Source: Bacteroidota bacterium
GTDB lineage: Bacteria; Bacteroidota; Bacteroidia; Bacteroidales; JAGONC01
Direction of reading: 5' to 3'
Length of the DNA stretch: 64,000 nt
Assembly (NCBI GenBank): GCA_026391695.1
Contig: JAPLDP010000082.1
Span: forward strand, 1-64,000
Below the pieces are notes generated by a model. The model was not told where the DNA came from and did not search any database. It worked only from the letters and a program-made list of their open reading frames with translations. Positions 32,415 to 43,200 of this stretch are shown in pieces; position 1 is the stretch's first letter; the number at the start of each line of letters is the position of its first letter. The position numbers and the translations under genes are program-made.

Positions 32415-34403
32415 TTATTGAATGTAAAGCAGTTTTATGATGGAAACATATTCTCCTGCAACCATTCTGCAAAAATAAATTCCCTGTTTCACCTTCATAC
32501 CGTAATCATCACTGCCATCCCACGTAATGGTATATTCACCGTTTGGCACTTCCGACAGAAAGAGATTTCGCAGGATCTTTCCCTGAATATTACAAATATT
32601 AATCTGCACCATGGAATTTTCCTTTACCGAAAATCCAATGTACGCGGAGGTGCTGAAAGGATTCGGATAACTGCAGAACAGACGTGTTTCCCAGATTTCT
32701 TCGACTCCAACAAATGGTGTTACATGCAATTTAACAGGTATATTAATCGTATAGAGGGATGGATTGTAGACGGTTATGGTACAGTAATAATATCCATTGG
32801 AGAGGCCGGTTGTATTAAATGATGCGGTGATATCTTCACTTTCATCCGGGTTGATGATTCCGTTCAGCGGGGATACATTCATCCATGTCACCAGTGGGCT
32901 TATGCTGATACCGTAAGAACCTGAACTACCTCCCACATTTGAAATGCTGAATGTCAGACTGCCGGAGGTGTCACTTTCCATAATCATTACAAGGCTTATC
33001 GGATATGCTTTCAACACGGGATAACCTTTCAGTACGAGGATGGCCTTATAAACATTAAGTCTGCCACCTGTGACAGTAAGACCATCGAGTGAAGGGATGA
33101 CATCTGCTGTTTGCAGGATATAGTCTTTGATTTCCAGGATTTTGCCTTCGGGGTTATTTTTATATTCCTGGATAAAGTCGGCATCTGCAGCGGCGAACAT
33201 CAGGCCAATCGCGCCGGTGACATGAGGTGTAGCCATAGAGGTTCCGGTGAGATACCAGTAGGTGTTATTAAGTGTTGTGGATTTAATGGAATATCCGGGT
33301 GCGCCAAGGTCAATGGTTGTCGGACCCCAGGCAGCAGGGCTGAATTTCTCATCTTCATTGGTGGTATTGGTGACAGTGATGAGAAAATTGCTTGGAAACG
33401 CTGTAGGCACATCGCCTACAACATCAATATTCCAGTTCACATTGGCTGTGGCGCCGGTGTTGAGCACGCCATAATGTCCCAGGGAGTCATACATGGCGCC
33501 CCACAAGGGATAGTCATCCGGATCGCCCTGGTCAACGCCAAAGGAGGCATTGGTGGCCACCACAAAAGCTCCATGTTGCCCGTTGGTTTCATTGTACCTG
33601 GCACGCATTTCCAGGATATAGCCATAGGCTTCCACGATGCCTGATTCAATGCCTGTGGGGCTATTGACAGGCATGACTTTCACATTCCAGTTTACGCCTG
33701 TGACGCCTATGCCGTTATTTCCAACAGCGCCAATGATACCGGTAATATGTGCGCCATGCTCAGCGGTGAGGATCTCACCGTTGTGGAGCGTGGCATTCCA
33801 CCCGTCAAAATCGTCAATGTATCCATTTTGGTCATCATCGATGCCATTACCAGGTATCTCTTCATAGTTCTTCCAGAGGTCAAGGTCCTCATGGTTGAGG
33901 TCGAAGCCGATATCGACGACAGCCACCACTATGGTATCTCCCAGTGCTGACAGGCCTCCTGTGCTGAACTCCCATGCATCAGTGGCATCAATGTCAGCAT
34001 CCGGAACACCCCCCATTTGTCCGGTGTTCTTCATGGCCCACAGCTCGGCAAAAAACTGATCGTTAGGAACTACTTCGCGTATCGTGGTATAATGGTCAAA
34101 CTGTGCCTCAATGACAAGAGGGTGGGAGCGAAGCTGCGACAGTACAGTCATGTCAGACTGCCGTCCTGCTGCAAAGCTGAAGAGCCATATATTCAGCCGC
34201 TGCGACAGCAAGTTGACAGGTTTCAGGTTGATATCTCTAAAATGATCCGATAATGCCGAAAAATTCACGCCGGCCTTATCTTTCTTTATCTGGACGATGA
34301 TACGGCCTGGCACATAAGAGGTTGGTGTCTGGGAAAAACCAGAAGGAAGGAGAAATATGATCAGCAGGATGGTCAAAAGAGATATAAATAAAAATATTTT
34401 CAT
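32415..34403 (-). CDS. Subtilisin-like S8 serine peptidase with T9SS tail
   Basis: A 662-residue secreted protease. Signal peptide (about 1-24), propeptide-like region (VPGRIIVQIKKDK... QFDHYTTIREVVPND, about 28-115), then the S8 domain (about 120-455) with the triad D164 (VVAVVDIGFDLNHEDL), H216 (EHGAHITGIIG) and S389 (LTGTSMATPHVTGAIG); N285 (ATNASFG) is the oxyanion residue. An immunoglobulin-like BACON-type domain follows (about 480-560), then a FlgD-like/T9SS tail (about 575-662, SYPNPFSTSAYIGF, ITWDGSDDYGMKVKQGIYFCRM). The catalytic set is complete. It lies 43 nt after the AlgX-like gene and 1 nt before the membrane protein. Confidence 0.94.
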   Translation of the reverse strand: MKIFLFISLLTILLIIFLLPSGFSQTPTSYVPGRIIVQIKKDKAGVNFSALSDHFRDINLKPVNLLSQRLNIWLFSFAAGRQSDMTVLSQLRSHPLVIEAQFDHYTTIREVVPNDQFFAELWAMKNTGQMGGVPDADIDATDAWEFSTGGLSALGDTIVVAVVDIGFDLNHEDLDLWKNYEEIPGNGIDDDQNGYIDDFDGWNATLHNGEILTAEHGAHITGIIGAVGNNGIGVTGVNWNVKVMPVNSPTGIESGIVEAYGYILEMRARYNETNGQHGAFVVATNASFGVDQGDPDDYPLWGAMYDSLGHYGVLNTGATANVNWNIDVVGDVPTAFPSNFLITVTNTTNEDEKFSPAAWGPTTIDLGAPGYSIKSTTLNNTYWYLTGTSMATPHVTGAIGLMFAAADADFIQEYKNNPEGKILEIKDYILQTADVIPSLDGLTVTGGRLNVYKAILVLKGYPVLKAYPISLVMIMESDTSGSLTFSISNVGGSSGSYGISISPLVTWMNVSPLNGIINPDESEDITASFNTTGLSNGYYYCTITVYNPSLYTINIPVKLHVTPFVGVEEIWETRLFCSYPNPFSTSAYIGFSVKENSMVQINICNIQGKILRNLFLSEVPNGEYTITWDGSDDYGMKVKQGIYFCRMVAGEYVSIIKLLYIQ

Positions 34404-34446
34404 AAAAAATATAATGAGTAAAGAATAAAGGTAATAAAATTTAAGC

Positions 34447-36231
34447 TTATTTGGATTTGTTTATCTCCTTGTCATACATCCATTGAGCGTCCCTCCGCAA
34501 CATTTCATCCAAACTGATGCCGAGCTTTGAAGCTTTTTCTTTTACGATGTTCAACCACTTCTGATCATTTCGTATCATCTTCACATAATCGTCAAGACTC
34601 TTTTCCAGTTCGGCTTTTCCAGTTTCTTCCCTGAATATCCTCACCGCTTCCTGCCTGACCATTTCATCAGAAGTGAGATAGTACTGCTTTGCTTTTTCGG
34701 TGACCTGCGCCATCAGTATTTTGTCAGAACGGATCAGGCCTTCATTCATTTTATCTGCATAATATATCTTACGAATTTCCGGTGTATCCATATTGAACAT
34801 ATAGTCAGCATCACGTTGCAAGGCTGAATCAACAGGGATTTTCCACAGTTTCGCTTTATTTTTTACCAAATTCATCCAAGCGGTGTCTGATCTGATGATT
34901 TCTTCATAATATCGCAATCCATATATTTCACGGTATTTATCCGGATTTTCTGTTTTAAACTGGTAATCGGCTTCTTGGGTAATAACGTCTTGCAAGGGTT
35001 TAGATCTCTTTAATGCACGTTTGACGAGGTCATCAAAGAATCCGACATTTATCCGGATACCATTTTCATAATTATAGAGGTAATCGGGCTCCAGATCGGG
35101 AGTGAAGGCTTCGTATGCGCGGTCAATAAATTCCCAGTCGTATTTATATAGGAATCGTTCTGTCACCATCAGCAGGACGACATCACGCCGTTCAATTTCA
35201 TCCCTGATGTTCAGATCATTGACAAAGGTTGAATCCCAGTAAGTTTCCGGGAAAACCATATAATTGAAATACCAGAAGTTTTGGTGGCTGAAAAGTGAAG
35301 CAGGCAGCCCTGTATTATAGATATTCCAAAAGTAACTGTCGCCAACAACAAGCACCCTTGGTTTTATTTTGGAAGGATTTTGCTCAAAGCGTAACTTCGG
35401 ATAAGCCATTTGACCATGTGGAAGTTCCCATATGAGATTGAGGGGTCTGCCGGCATCATAATCATTGTCACGAAGTGAATCAGATATATCAATTTTTTCA
35501 ACATAAATATCCGGCATCTTGATTTTCCGAAGATTTTCGAGGTATCTGATAAGGGTATCCGCTACCAGGGTCATACCGTAGGTGCTCCAGTGAACGCCAT
35601 ATTTGGGGTATAACAAATAACGGGTGGTATCTTTCATTAAAAGATAATATGCATTCATATCGACGTACCTGATGCCGAGTTCGTCTGCTTTTCGCCGGAT
35701 ATAATCGTAATTTGTAAGTGTTCGTTTTGACGTATTGTATTGATCAGGAAGATTTTCAGGTTCAAATCGTGCCTTGCTGGGTTCAAGCACCAAGATGAGA
35801 TCGATATTTTTTGTTGTCTTAAGAAATTCCTGGAGGTACTTGAAACGCCGCATTTTTTTATCCCAGGTCTTTTCACCAATAAAATCCCATCCCATATATT
35901 CCCGGATATAATCATATTCAAAAAGCACGTCTTTTTTGCCGACTACCACACCTTCGGCATGGACCCTTCGGAACAGACTGAAATCGATTTGGTTGTTGAA
36001 CCGCACTAATGCATTCCTGAAGCCGATGTTTTGTTCAAGATAATCAGTATACTGCGCCTGATTTATTCCCGGAAACCAGCCAACCCACGTGAATTTAGGT
36101 TTTTGATAGGCCACAAAGTCCCCATTGAGTGCTTTGATATCAAAAAACGGATAGAGCTTTTGCAGAGCAGGTAAAAAGAGCATGATAAGAATCAACAATA
36201 AGAGCATATTTTTCAGCGTCTTCATCTTCAT
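34447..36231 (-). CDS. AlgX/AlgJ-like SGNH protein with C-terminal helical repeats
   Basis: A 594-residue protein with an N-terminal membrane anchor (LLLLILIMLFLPAL) and an AlgX/AlgJ-type SGNH fold (about 35-390): N-terminal NIGFRNALVRFNNQIDFSLF, a block LILVLEPSKARFEP, YGVHWSTYGMTLVAD with H214, and the Ser loop VVGDSYFWN with S299. The usual D-x-H-W is here G-V-H-W, so the canonical Asp is missing from that position. Residues about 435-590 are three helical repeats of about 52 residues with consensus I-R-x-D...V..KA...(I)..D.....DA..M. Family members O-acetylate alginate or other glycans with an MBOAT partner, which is not in this window. It heads the AlgX-S8-membrane-GH gene run. Confidence 0.78.
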   Translation of the reverse strand: MKMKTLKNMLLLLILIMLFLPALQKLYPFFDIKALNGDFVAYQKPKFTWVGWFPGINQAQYTDYLEQNIGFRNALVRFNNQIDFSLFRRVHAEGVVVGKKDVLFEYDYIREYMGWDFIGEKTWDKKMRRFKYLQEFLKTTKNIDLILVLEPSKARFEPENLPDQYNTSKRTLTNYDYIRRKADELGIRYVDMNAYYLLMKDTTRYLLYPKYGVHWSTYGMTLVADTLIRYLENLRKIKMPDIYVEKIDISDSLRDNDYDAGRPLNLIWELPHGQMAYPKLRFEQNPSKIKPRVLVVGDSYFWNIYNTGLPASLFSHQNFWYFNYMVFPETYWDSTFVNDLNIRDEIERRDVVLLMVTERFLYKYDWEFIDRAYEAFTPDLEPDYLYNYENGIRINVGFFDDLVKRALKRSKPLQDVITQEADYQFKTENPDKYREIYGLRYYEEIIRSDTAWMNLVKNKAKLWKIPVDSALQRDADYMFNMDTPEIRKIYYADKMNEGLIRSDKILMAQVTEKAKQYYLTSDEMVRQEAVRIFREETGKAELEKSLDDYVKMIRNDQKWLNIVKEKASKLGISLDEMLRRDAQWMYDKEINKSK

Positions 36232-36354
36232 TTTTATCGGCTGTCATGCAAATATAAAGTAAATTCTGAAAATAGTATCCTGCCAGTTTACTGCTTGTTA
36301 TTGAATTCTTGACAGAGATAATTAAGAGTAAAATGATGATCGGGTAAGTAACAT

Positions 36355-38586
36355 TTATTTTAGGAGTATCATTTTACTCACTGACTGATGGCTGCCATCC
36401 TGAAGTAAAATGAAATATATACCTGCAGGTTGTTCCATCAGGTCAATGGTTTCACGATACCTCCCGGGAATCATGGATGACACCTTTTCAAAAACAACCT
36501 GGCCGGTATTATTAAATATTTTCATGGAAAGGTTCATGCGGCCCATTGAGTTCATGATTAGCGTGAAAGATCCATTGGAAGGATTCGGATATATTGACAT
36601 CTCAAAAGGATCATCGTCCTCCTGAGCACCCTGTCCAGAGACAACTGTGATATAATGGTTTTTGGTCAACATATCGGATTGATTGCCATTTGAAACCGAC
36701 AGGGTGACATCAAAGATACCTGCCATGCTATAAGAAATGACAGGTTCGCGTTCGAAGGAGACTTCGGGTGTGCCACCGGGAAATGTCCAGCTCCAGGATT
36801 GCACATCATCTGTCGAAAAATCATGGAACTGAATTCTGGTGCCGGTCAGCAAAGTGAGGGTGTCGGCCATAAAATTAGCGGCAATGTCATTTGTTTTGAT
36901 GTTAAAAAATTCAAGATATCTTCGCATCAGCTCCGCTTTTGTTGAAGGATAAACAGAATCGGTCAATCCGCCGAATTCAAAGGATGTGCCAATGGTTTTG
37001 TAGACTTCTGCGTCGTACGACACAGCAAAGCCAAATCCATTGTTTTTATCTCTGAAGATGCAACTGGCCGGTTCAATACCTTCCAGGTTATCAAGTCTGA
37101 TATTCTCTCCTGTATAATCAAATGACATCCCTTGTGTCAGCGTTGATGACTGGCCGGCAAGGGTATCGGGTTTGTGTGACCATGCAGCATGATCACCGGT
37201 AATATGAAACATAGGTTGTAAGGCAGTTGGATCGTCATAGTACCATGTAGCACCTCCCTCCAGATACAGATGACCTCCCTGGTTCAGATAAATCACAAAA
37301 TCGTCTGCATCTGGTGTTTCAAGGATATAGTTCAGCGGGAAAACCCCCAGACAGAGAAATATGGCATCATACTTATATAAATCCCACCAGGGGATATAGT
37401 CTCTGTAATCTGCAACAATCATGTTTTCAGCTATAGCATTACGAATCACAGGACCTGAACTGACATTGGGATCAAGGTCAACAATCAGTATCTGCGTCGG
37501 GCTGATGAGCAGATGGATGGAATCGGTTAATATAAATCCTGTTGTGTCATAAATGTCAAAGTATATCCAGTTTATGTGACCAGGAGGTGTATGGGGATTA
37601 GCGGTCACATTGATTTCGCGGGATGTGTTGACTCTGCTTTGAATATCACCGTAATCCAGGCAGAGGCTTTCGTTGAAGGAGATGTATGGATCCTGGCAGG
37701 AGAGGTGACAACTGACTCCATGGGCCACAGAATGACCGAAATTATTTATTTTGATATTTAATTCAGCGTTTTCACCCGGTTCCAACAAATGATCCTCCTG
37801 ATCTTCAACGACCATATCTCCAGATGCCACTAAAGGTGCACAGGCTTGAAGGTTCAGTGACTTTTGCCAGTTCTGTTCATCGGAAAGGAAATCAATGCTG
37901 GACTGAATGGTATATAAATCCGGGATATCCGATCTGGTAATAAACCTGAAAGCACCCGCAAGATCAAGTGTCGCATCTGGACTTAATAATCCAATATACT
38001 CCGAACTATCCATCAGGGTTATGTTTTTATCGGTTACACTGAAGATGATACGGGCATTATGCAAGGTATCATTGCCTATATAACGGATAGTCAGATCAAG
38101 GGTCACTTGTTCATTTTGATTGATTAAGCTGTCATCACCGGCAGAGATTGAATGAGCCATATATAATCTGGAAGAAAGCTGAAACGGCCGGAAATCCGAA
38201 ATATGATTCTGATCCGTTGCAATAACCTGAAATTCAGTTATTTTTTGAGAGCATGACGGTGTTCCGGAGAGCAATCCATCTTCAGAGAGCAGCAATCCCT
38301 CCGGGAAATCAGGCCTATTAAATCGCACAGCCTGAAGCGAAGACAGATCCTCTTCGGCAGAACTTCCTGTAAAAGTAAAGTTTTGCATGTCGCCATCTGA
38401 AATACCGGCTACCCAGGTAAAGGGTTCATCACTGATCATATCGCCATAAAGGAATGTGATACTGCCGTCGGCATGTAATGTAACGGCGAAGTTTATGGAA
38501 GTATTTGCAGGATGATTGACGTCAGTGAGTTGCCACCTGAAGGTGGCCTGCTGTTCATCACCTTCATACCAGATGCCATCCCCATT
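36355..38586 (-). CDS. C-terminal open part of the interrupted C1 peptidase gene (no start of its own)
   Basis: The frame resumes directly after the TAA at 38587-38589. The first Met is at 38439 but lies inside a conserved beta-domain, and there is no signal peptide, so this is not an independent gene. It carries the end of the beta-propeller/jelly-roll-like unit (FAVTLHADGSITFLYGD), CARDB-like repeats, a ThuA/amidotransferase-like region (DADDFVIYLNQGGHLYLEGGATWYYDD), a PKD domain (QSWSWTFPGGTPEVSF) and a T9SS tail (MSIYPNPSNGSFTLIMNS... GIYFILLQDGS). Confidence 0.6.
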   Translation of the reverse strand, partial: NGDGIWYEGDEQQATFRWQLTDVNHPANTSINFAVTLHADGSITFLYGDMISDEPFTWVAGISDGDMQNFTFTGSSAEEDLSSLQAVRFNRPDFPEGLLLSEDGLLSGTPSCSQKITEFQVIATDQNHISDFRPFQLSSRLYMAHSISAGDDSLINQNEQVTLDLTIRYIGNDTLHNARIIFSVTDKNITLMDSSEYIGLLSPDATLDLAGAFRFITRSDIPDLYTIQSSIDFLSDEQNWQKSLNLQACAPLVASGDMVVEDQEDHLLEPGENAELNIKINNFGHSVAHGVSCHLSCQDPYISFNESLCLDYGDIQSRVNTSREINVTANPHTPPGHINWIYFDIYDTTGFILTDSIHLLISPTQILIVDLDPNVSSGPVIRNAIAENMIVADYRDYIPWWDLYKYDAIFLCLGVFPLNYILETPDADDFVIYLNQGGHLYLEGGATWYYDDPTALQPMFHITGDHAAWSHKPDTLAGQSSTLTQGMSFDYTGENIRLDNLEGIEPASCIFRDKNNGFGFAVSYDAEVYKTIGTSFEFGGLTDSVYPSTKAELMRRYLEFFNIKTNDIAANFMADTLTLLTGTRIQFHDFSTDDVQSWSWTFPGGTPEVSFEREPVISYSMAGIFDVTLSVSNGNQSDMLTKNHYITVVSGQGAQEDDDPFEMSIYPNPSNGSFTLIMNSMGRMNLSMKIFNNTGQVVFEKVSSMIPGRYRETIDLMEQPAGIYFILLQDGSHQSVSKMILLK

Positions 38587-40203
38587 TTACTGGATAATAA
38601 TCAGTGACCAGTTCATCAAGGGTGAAACAGACCGGGTGGATCTGCATAAAAGATTCAGATCCTGGATGTAAGGAGTAGGGTAGGTTTGTTGATCAAACAT
38701 CAGAAATCCACCGGTATGAAGGGTCACTGAATCAAAGGTTTCATTGTAATATGGGAATGAAAAACCGAGCTTTTTGGTTACAAAACCATTCTGATTATTG
38801 GTGGGTGTTAATTGTTCCTGATCAACTAACGGAAAAGGTTCAATGATCCGGTTAAAGGAATAATCTGCTTTCAACTTCCATGAATAGGGAGGAGTCCCAC
38901 CTGTTGCCGAAAACTGATGAGTATATGCTTCACCAGGTATGATAGGAGGAAGAGAATCATCGGTGATTCGGATTTTATTGAAAGTAACGGTTTTAATAAC
39001 CGACAACCGTGTGAAATCATTATCATTAATCGGCACATTGACAAATTGACACATTGTTTCATGAATGCCATTTATATAGTCAATGACCGACCATTCAACA
39101 ATTTCTCCAGTTCCCTTATTGCCGGGATCATCTTCAGTAATCTGGAGGAAGATTTTTGCTGCTTCCCCATTATTCATATAACTGAGTAGCGGTGTGATAT
39201 CAAGTCCGAATTCAATCGTTTTGTCTTCTTCCAAATGTCCACCCTGCATATAGAATTCACCTCCCTGATAGTCAAAAATAGGGAATTCCATTTCGCTGAC
39301 GGGGAAAGCTGCTGAAGTATCAGGTGAAATGCCGGCGGTGACTTTAATTTTATTCCGGCATGTATGCCGCAATGTAACTTTCATGGTCAGCAAAGGTTCA
39401 TAGTCAGGTATGACCTTTATGACATTAACGGAATTATTCCATATACCCCCCGCACCATACATATCCGCAAGTGTCTTATACATCATATAGCAGAAGCCGC
39501 TGTCGCCCCACGAAACACCATAGCTGTTCACGAATTTCAAACCGCCGATTTCCCAGTCTTTCATATCAATGACTCCATCGTTATTGATATCTTCATCATT
39601 GGTGAACCTCCCATCAATGTTATAATCAAAACGGATCGAATCATTATAGCCCACTATTGTCACGGCATGTGTGGCCTCCGGATACCAGACTATGATGACG
39701 TTTTTACCTGCCTCGGGTGTGCCTTGCGGCAGGAGGTAAGGGATGATAATGCCGGCATAGAAGTTAGCAGTGCCGCCAAAAGGAGATCCATCCAGATGAT
39801 CATGAAGCCAGTTTTTCAGAATTAACAATCCTTCAGTATTCATGAAATTCCATACAAAATGCGTAGGGTACTGATTTTGGGGTAAGTCAGCGGGAAGAAT
39901 GCGTGCCCGGTCGATCTCATAAGTAAAATTATACCCTATGGAAGCAGCCTGTCCACAGGATGCCGCATCCTGCTCAAAAACAGGACGAAGAAATGGTAAT
40001 GTAGAATTGTCCAGTTTATATGGAAGATCTATATACCGGTATTCCTCCGATAGTAAAAGTTTTGGGACATTAACCAGAAATACCGAGTCAACAGGGGTAA
40101 GAATATTAAAACCATTGTTTCTTTCCTGGGCATAACTTTTCATGCCCCCGAAGAGAAATTGAGCTATGAATAATACAATCAATAACTTACAGAGGTGTTT
40201 CAT
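38587..40203 (-). CDS. N-terminal open part of the interrupted C1 peptidase gene
   Basis: A 538-residue frame from MKHLCKLLIVLFIAQFLFGG (signal peptide) to the internal TAA. It contains the peptidase domain with C83 (QDAASCGQAASIGYNFTYEI), H179 (THAVTIVGYND) and N226 (FVNSYGVSWGD), with the dockerin-like loop at about 193-217, and then the two beta-domains shared with the paralogues. If translated as is, it would be an exported peptidase lacking the sorting tail. A segment of about 65 residues (the ADYGG... RWMSGY... NGMHNR region of the paralogues) is absent, so even the catalytic domain may be impaired. Confidence 0.7.
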   Translation of the reverse strand: MKHLCKLLIVLFIAQFLFGGMKSYAQERNNGFNILTPVDSVFLVNVPKLLLSEEYRYIDLPYKLDNSTLPFLRPVFEQDAASCGQAASIGYNFTYEIDRARILPADLPQNQYPTHFVWNFMNTEGLLILKNWLHDHLDGSPFGGTANFYAGIIIPYLLPQGTPEAGKNVIIVWYPEATHAVTIVGYNDSIRFDYNIDGRFTNDEDINNDGVIDMKDWEIGGLKFVNSYGVSWGDSGFCYMMYKTLADMYGAGGIWNNSVNVIKVIPDYEPLLTMKVTLRHTCRNKIKVTAGISPDTSAAFPVSEMEFPIFDYQGGEFYMQGGHLEEDKTIEFGLDITPLLSYMNNGEAAKIFLQITEDDPGNKGTGEIVEWSVIDYINGIHETMCQFVNVPINDNDFTRLSVIKTVTFNKIRITDDSLPPIIPGEAYTHQFSATGGTPPYSWKLKADYSFNRIIEPFPLVDQEQLTPTNNQNGFVTKKLGFSFPYYNETFDSVTLHTGGFLMFDQQTYPTPYIQDLNLLCRSTRSVSPLMNWSLIIIQ

Positions 40204-40290
40204 TTACATCAATAGCGTTTTAAACGTACTATACTAATGGAATTGATACCTGAAGTCAATAGTAATTAAGTTACCGCATAGAAATTTAAG

Positions 40291-43200
40291 TTAGCGGTAA
40301 ATCAATACTCTCCTGGTTATCAGGGCAGAATCAAATTTGATCACCAGCAAGTACAAGCTTGATGGCTGATTGTCAAGTGAGAATTCAAGGGTATTTTCAC
40401 CTGAAGATAAGGAAGACGATTTCTCGTAAACCATATTGCCAATCCTGTCATAAATGGATATCATTACTGTCATTTCCGATCCGGTAAAGATCTGGGCTAT
40501 AAAGTTGCCGCTATTAGGATTTGGTATGATCTTAACAGCCAGATCAGAGGACGATTCAATGATTCCGGTGCAGGGGTTGACAAGGACACTCTGGAAAGCA
40601 CTGAATACACAACCATTAGTATCGCCAAAAGAATATGTCAGAATGTGAGTGCCATTTCCGGCCAGGGAAGGATAAAAGTAACCGTCAACCATACCGGTGC
40701 CGGAGTATTCACCACCAGGTGGATTACCCTCGGTAAGAAGATAAGGAGGATCATACACGCAGAAATCAGGAAGGGCATTGAATGTAACAACGGTGCCAGG
40801 AAAGAACGACAGGATGACCTGATCCGATACAGGATCCACACAGGGGGCAACAGCATTTGCTATCAGTTCAAGCTGAACACTTCCGTTGATGATATCCTGT
40901 TCACCGGGTATGTATGAAGCCTGCAGAATAGTGTCAACATCAAAAATTCCATCACCATATGTAATCCACTGAACAGAGAGATGATTTGATGCTGATCCTG
41001 AAAGAGTCCAGACAACATTTGAACACGTTGTGGCGTCTTCACCTGCATCTGCTTCAGGCGGGGGGAAAACATTCACAGTGATAAACCCCTCAACAGGATT
41101 ATCGTTGATATCAGTAACGGTGATATAGTAGGTTGTCGTTTCGAGAGGCGTATCAATGGGATTGGGAATATCGGATGAAAATCCCGGCGGAACAGAGGTC
41201 CATGCATAAGCGTATGGTCCTGTTACGCCATCAACTTCAACGTTGAGTTGGGTGGATTGTCCGAGGCATACATTTTCAGGATTAGCTGAAACAGTAATAT
41301 TAAACGGGCTGCCTTCGATATAAACGGTAACCTGATCTGATGACTGGCATCCTGAAACATTATCTGTGACCATGACTGTGAAAATGACCGAATTGGTCAG
41401 TGGAACAGTTGTCGGATTTTGAATGTTCGGATTGACCAGGTATATAACAGGTGTCCACATATAAGAATAATCGCCGGATCCACCTGATACTGTGCAAGAA
41501 AGCGTTGTGGATGTCAGGTACGGGATAATCTGATTTTCACCGGCATCTGCCAATGGATGAGATGCAATTGTGATAAGTACTAGGTCGCTATCCTGTCCGG
41601 TGCAAGGAGAAATGGCATAGCCAATCAGAGCCAGTGTAACAGATCCTGCAGATATATCTTCCACACCAGGTGTATAAATTGCTGATAATGAAGATGGATC
41701 ATCAAAAATTCCATCACCGGTTGTCGTCCATTGAATAGTACTTGTATATTCTGCTGTGCCTGATAACTGATAGGATTGATTTTCACAAATCACGCCATCA
41801 TCACCGGCATTTACGAGAGGTTGATGCTGGACATTCAGAGTCAGCGTATCATTCACCGTAATCAGGCAGGTAGCTTTTGGATAAGCTGTCAGAATCAGAT
41901 TTACCGTACCTGCTTCAAAATCTGATGTTCCGGGATAATAAACAGCAGAGAGGTTTGTAGTGTCGTTGAATGTCCCATCGCCAGTTGTCGACCAGAAAGC
42001 TGAATCAGAAGAAGTGATTTGCCCTGCCAGATTGACAGGCAGATATTCACACGTCGATATATCCTGGCCTGCATCAGCTTCTGGTAACGGGTCAAAGAAG
42101 ATCGTCATATAGTCGGTCAGAGAAAAGCCCAGATTATGATTGGCTGTCAGTTTAAGGACTACTGCACCGGTGATAATATCTGAGGTGCCAGGGTAATAAA
42201 CCGGATTCAGGATCTGCTCATTGCTGAAGTTCCCTGAACCTGTTGTTTCCCAGAGGATTGAAGAATAATAAGAGGCTGAGCCGGAGAGAGTGCAGTTTGT
42301 GTTTTCACAGATAGTGTCATCTGCACCGGCATAGACAGTCAGCAACCGGGACTGAATGGGAGGAAAGGTGATGAAATCGACCCAGGCACAATCACTGCCA
42401 TTGACTACGGAATAATCTTTCTTATATTCCCACTTTAATTTGCGTATGCCCTTGTTGATGGTGTATGTCACTTTATCCCAGGGGACTTCACCCGACCAGC
42501 GTCCTTTTTCAGAATCATCAATATAAAAAATAAGGAAATCATAGTTGACTTCTGATGATACTCGCCTGTAAAAGGAGATCTCAGAATTGCTCAGCACTTC
42601 GATATCAAGCTTCATTCTCGAAACCTGCTGATCCAGGATCTGACCGGATCTAGCACAGTAACTTCCTTCATATACGTTGCTATTGGTAATGTACCAAGGT
42701 TGATGGCTTCCGGTGAATATCCATGGGAACTGACTGAAATCTCCGGTCTCGAAATCTTCAGTGATTGTGCCAACAGTCAGATAAAGGGTGTCCTGAATGG
42801 ATATTCCATAGTCGCCTGTGATTACGATTTCAAAATAGGCAATATGTCCATCCATTGTAGAAGGCAGAGATGTAATGGTGAACGATAATTCAGATGATCC
42901 GTTACCAGGTATTAGGTCAATCGAATCATTGCCATTATTAATAGTTATCTGCGGATCGACTGAGCTGAGAATGGAATGGATATCTACGGCCTTTCCTTTA
43001 CCTTGGTTACTAAGAGTAACATTAAAAGTCACTGTTTCTCCCGGATCAAATATTCCATTACCACTATCATCTATAGAAAGAGTGCCAATTGTAATAAGAG
43101 GCGCATAGGCTATGAACTCAAGTGTCCTTTCGAACGTATCTTCGGTTGCTGTGATTTTATTATTGAAGACTATAGAATGATTGTTTTCAATGGTGTCAGA

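Larger units (their letters stand above)
36355..40203 (-). pseudogene. C1 (papain-like) peptidase paralogue interrupted by an in-frame stop
   Basis: One continuous minus-strand frame of 1283 codons is broken by a single TAA at 38587-38589. Both halves are in the same frame, and the codons after the stop (NGDGIWYEGDEQQATFRW) continue the alignment with the two neighbouring C1 paralogues (GDGLWYEGDSSCVTFRW in the 1807-residue one). The N-terminal half keeps signal peptide and triad residues C83, H179 and N226. The C-terminal half has CARDB-like domains, a glutamine-amidotransferase/ThuA-like segment, a PKD domain and a T9SS tail. The stop removes all of these, so the exported product could not be sorted. 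In addition about 65 residues present in both paralogues are missing in frame after F120. A sequencing error or stop readthrough is possible. Confidence 0.8.

Noticed and set aside
36355-40203. Two separate genes or stop-codon recoding
   Set aside because: Both parts are in one frame and align continuously with paralogues; the second part has no start or signal peptide. Elsewhere TAA acts as a normal stop, so recoding has no support here.
40271-40300. TTACCGC/GCGGTAA hairpin as terminator of the 1807-residue gene
   Set aside because: Only 7 bp with a 16-nt loop, no T-run, and it overlaps the stop codon.
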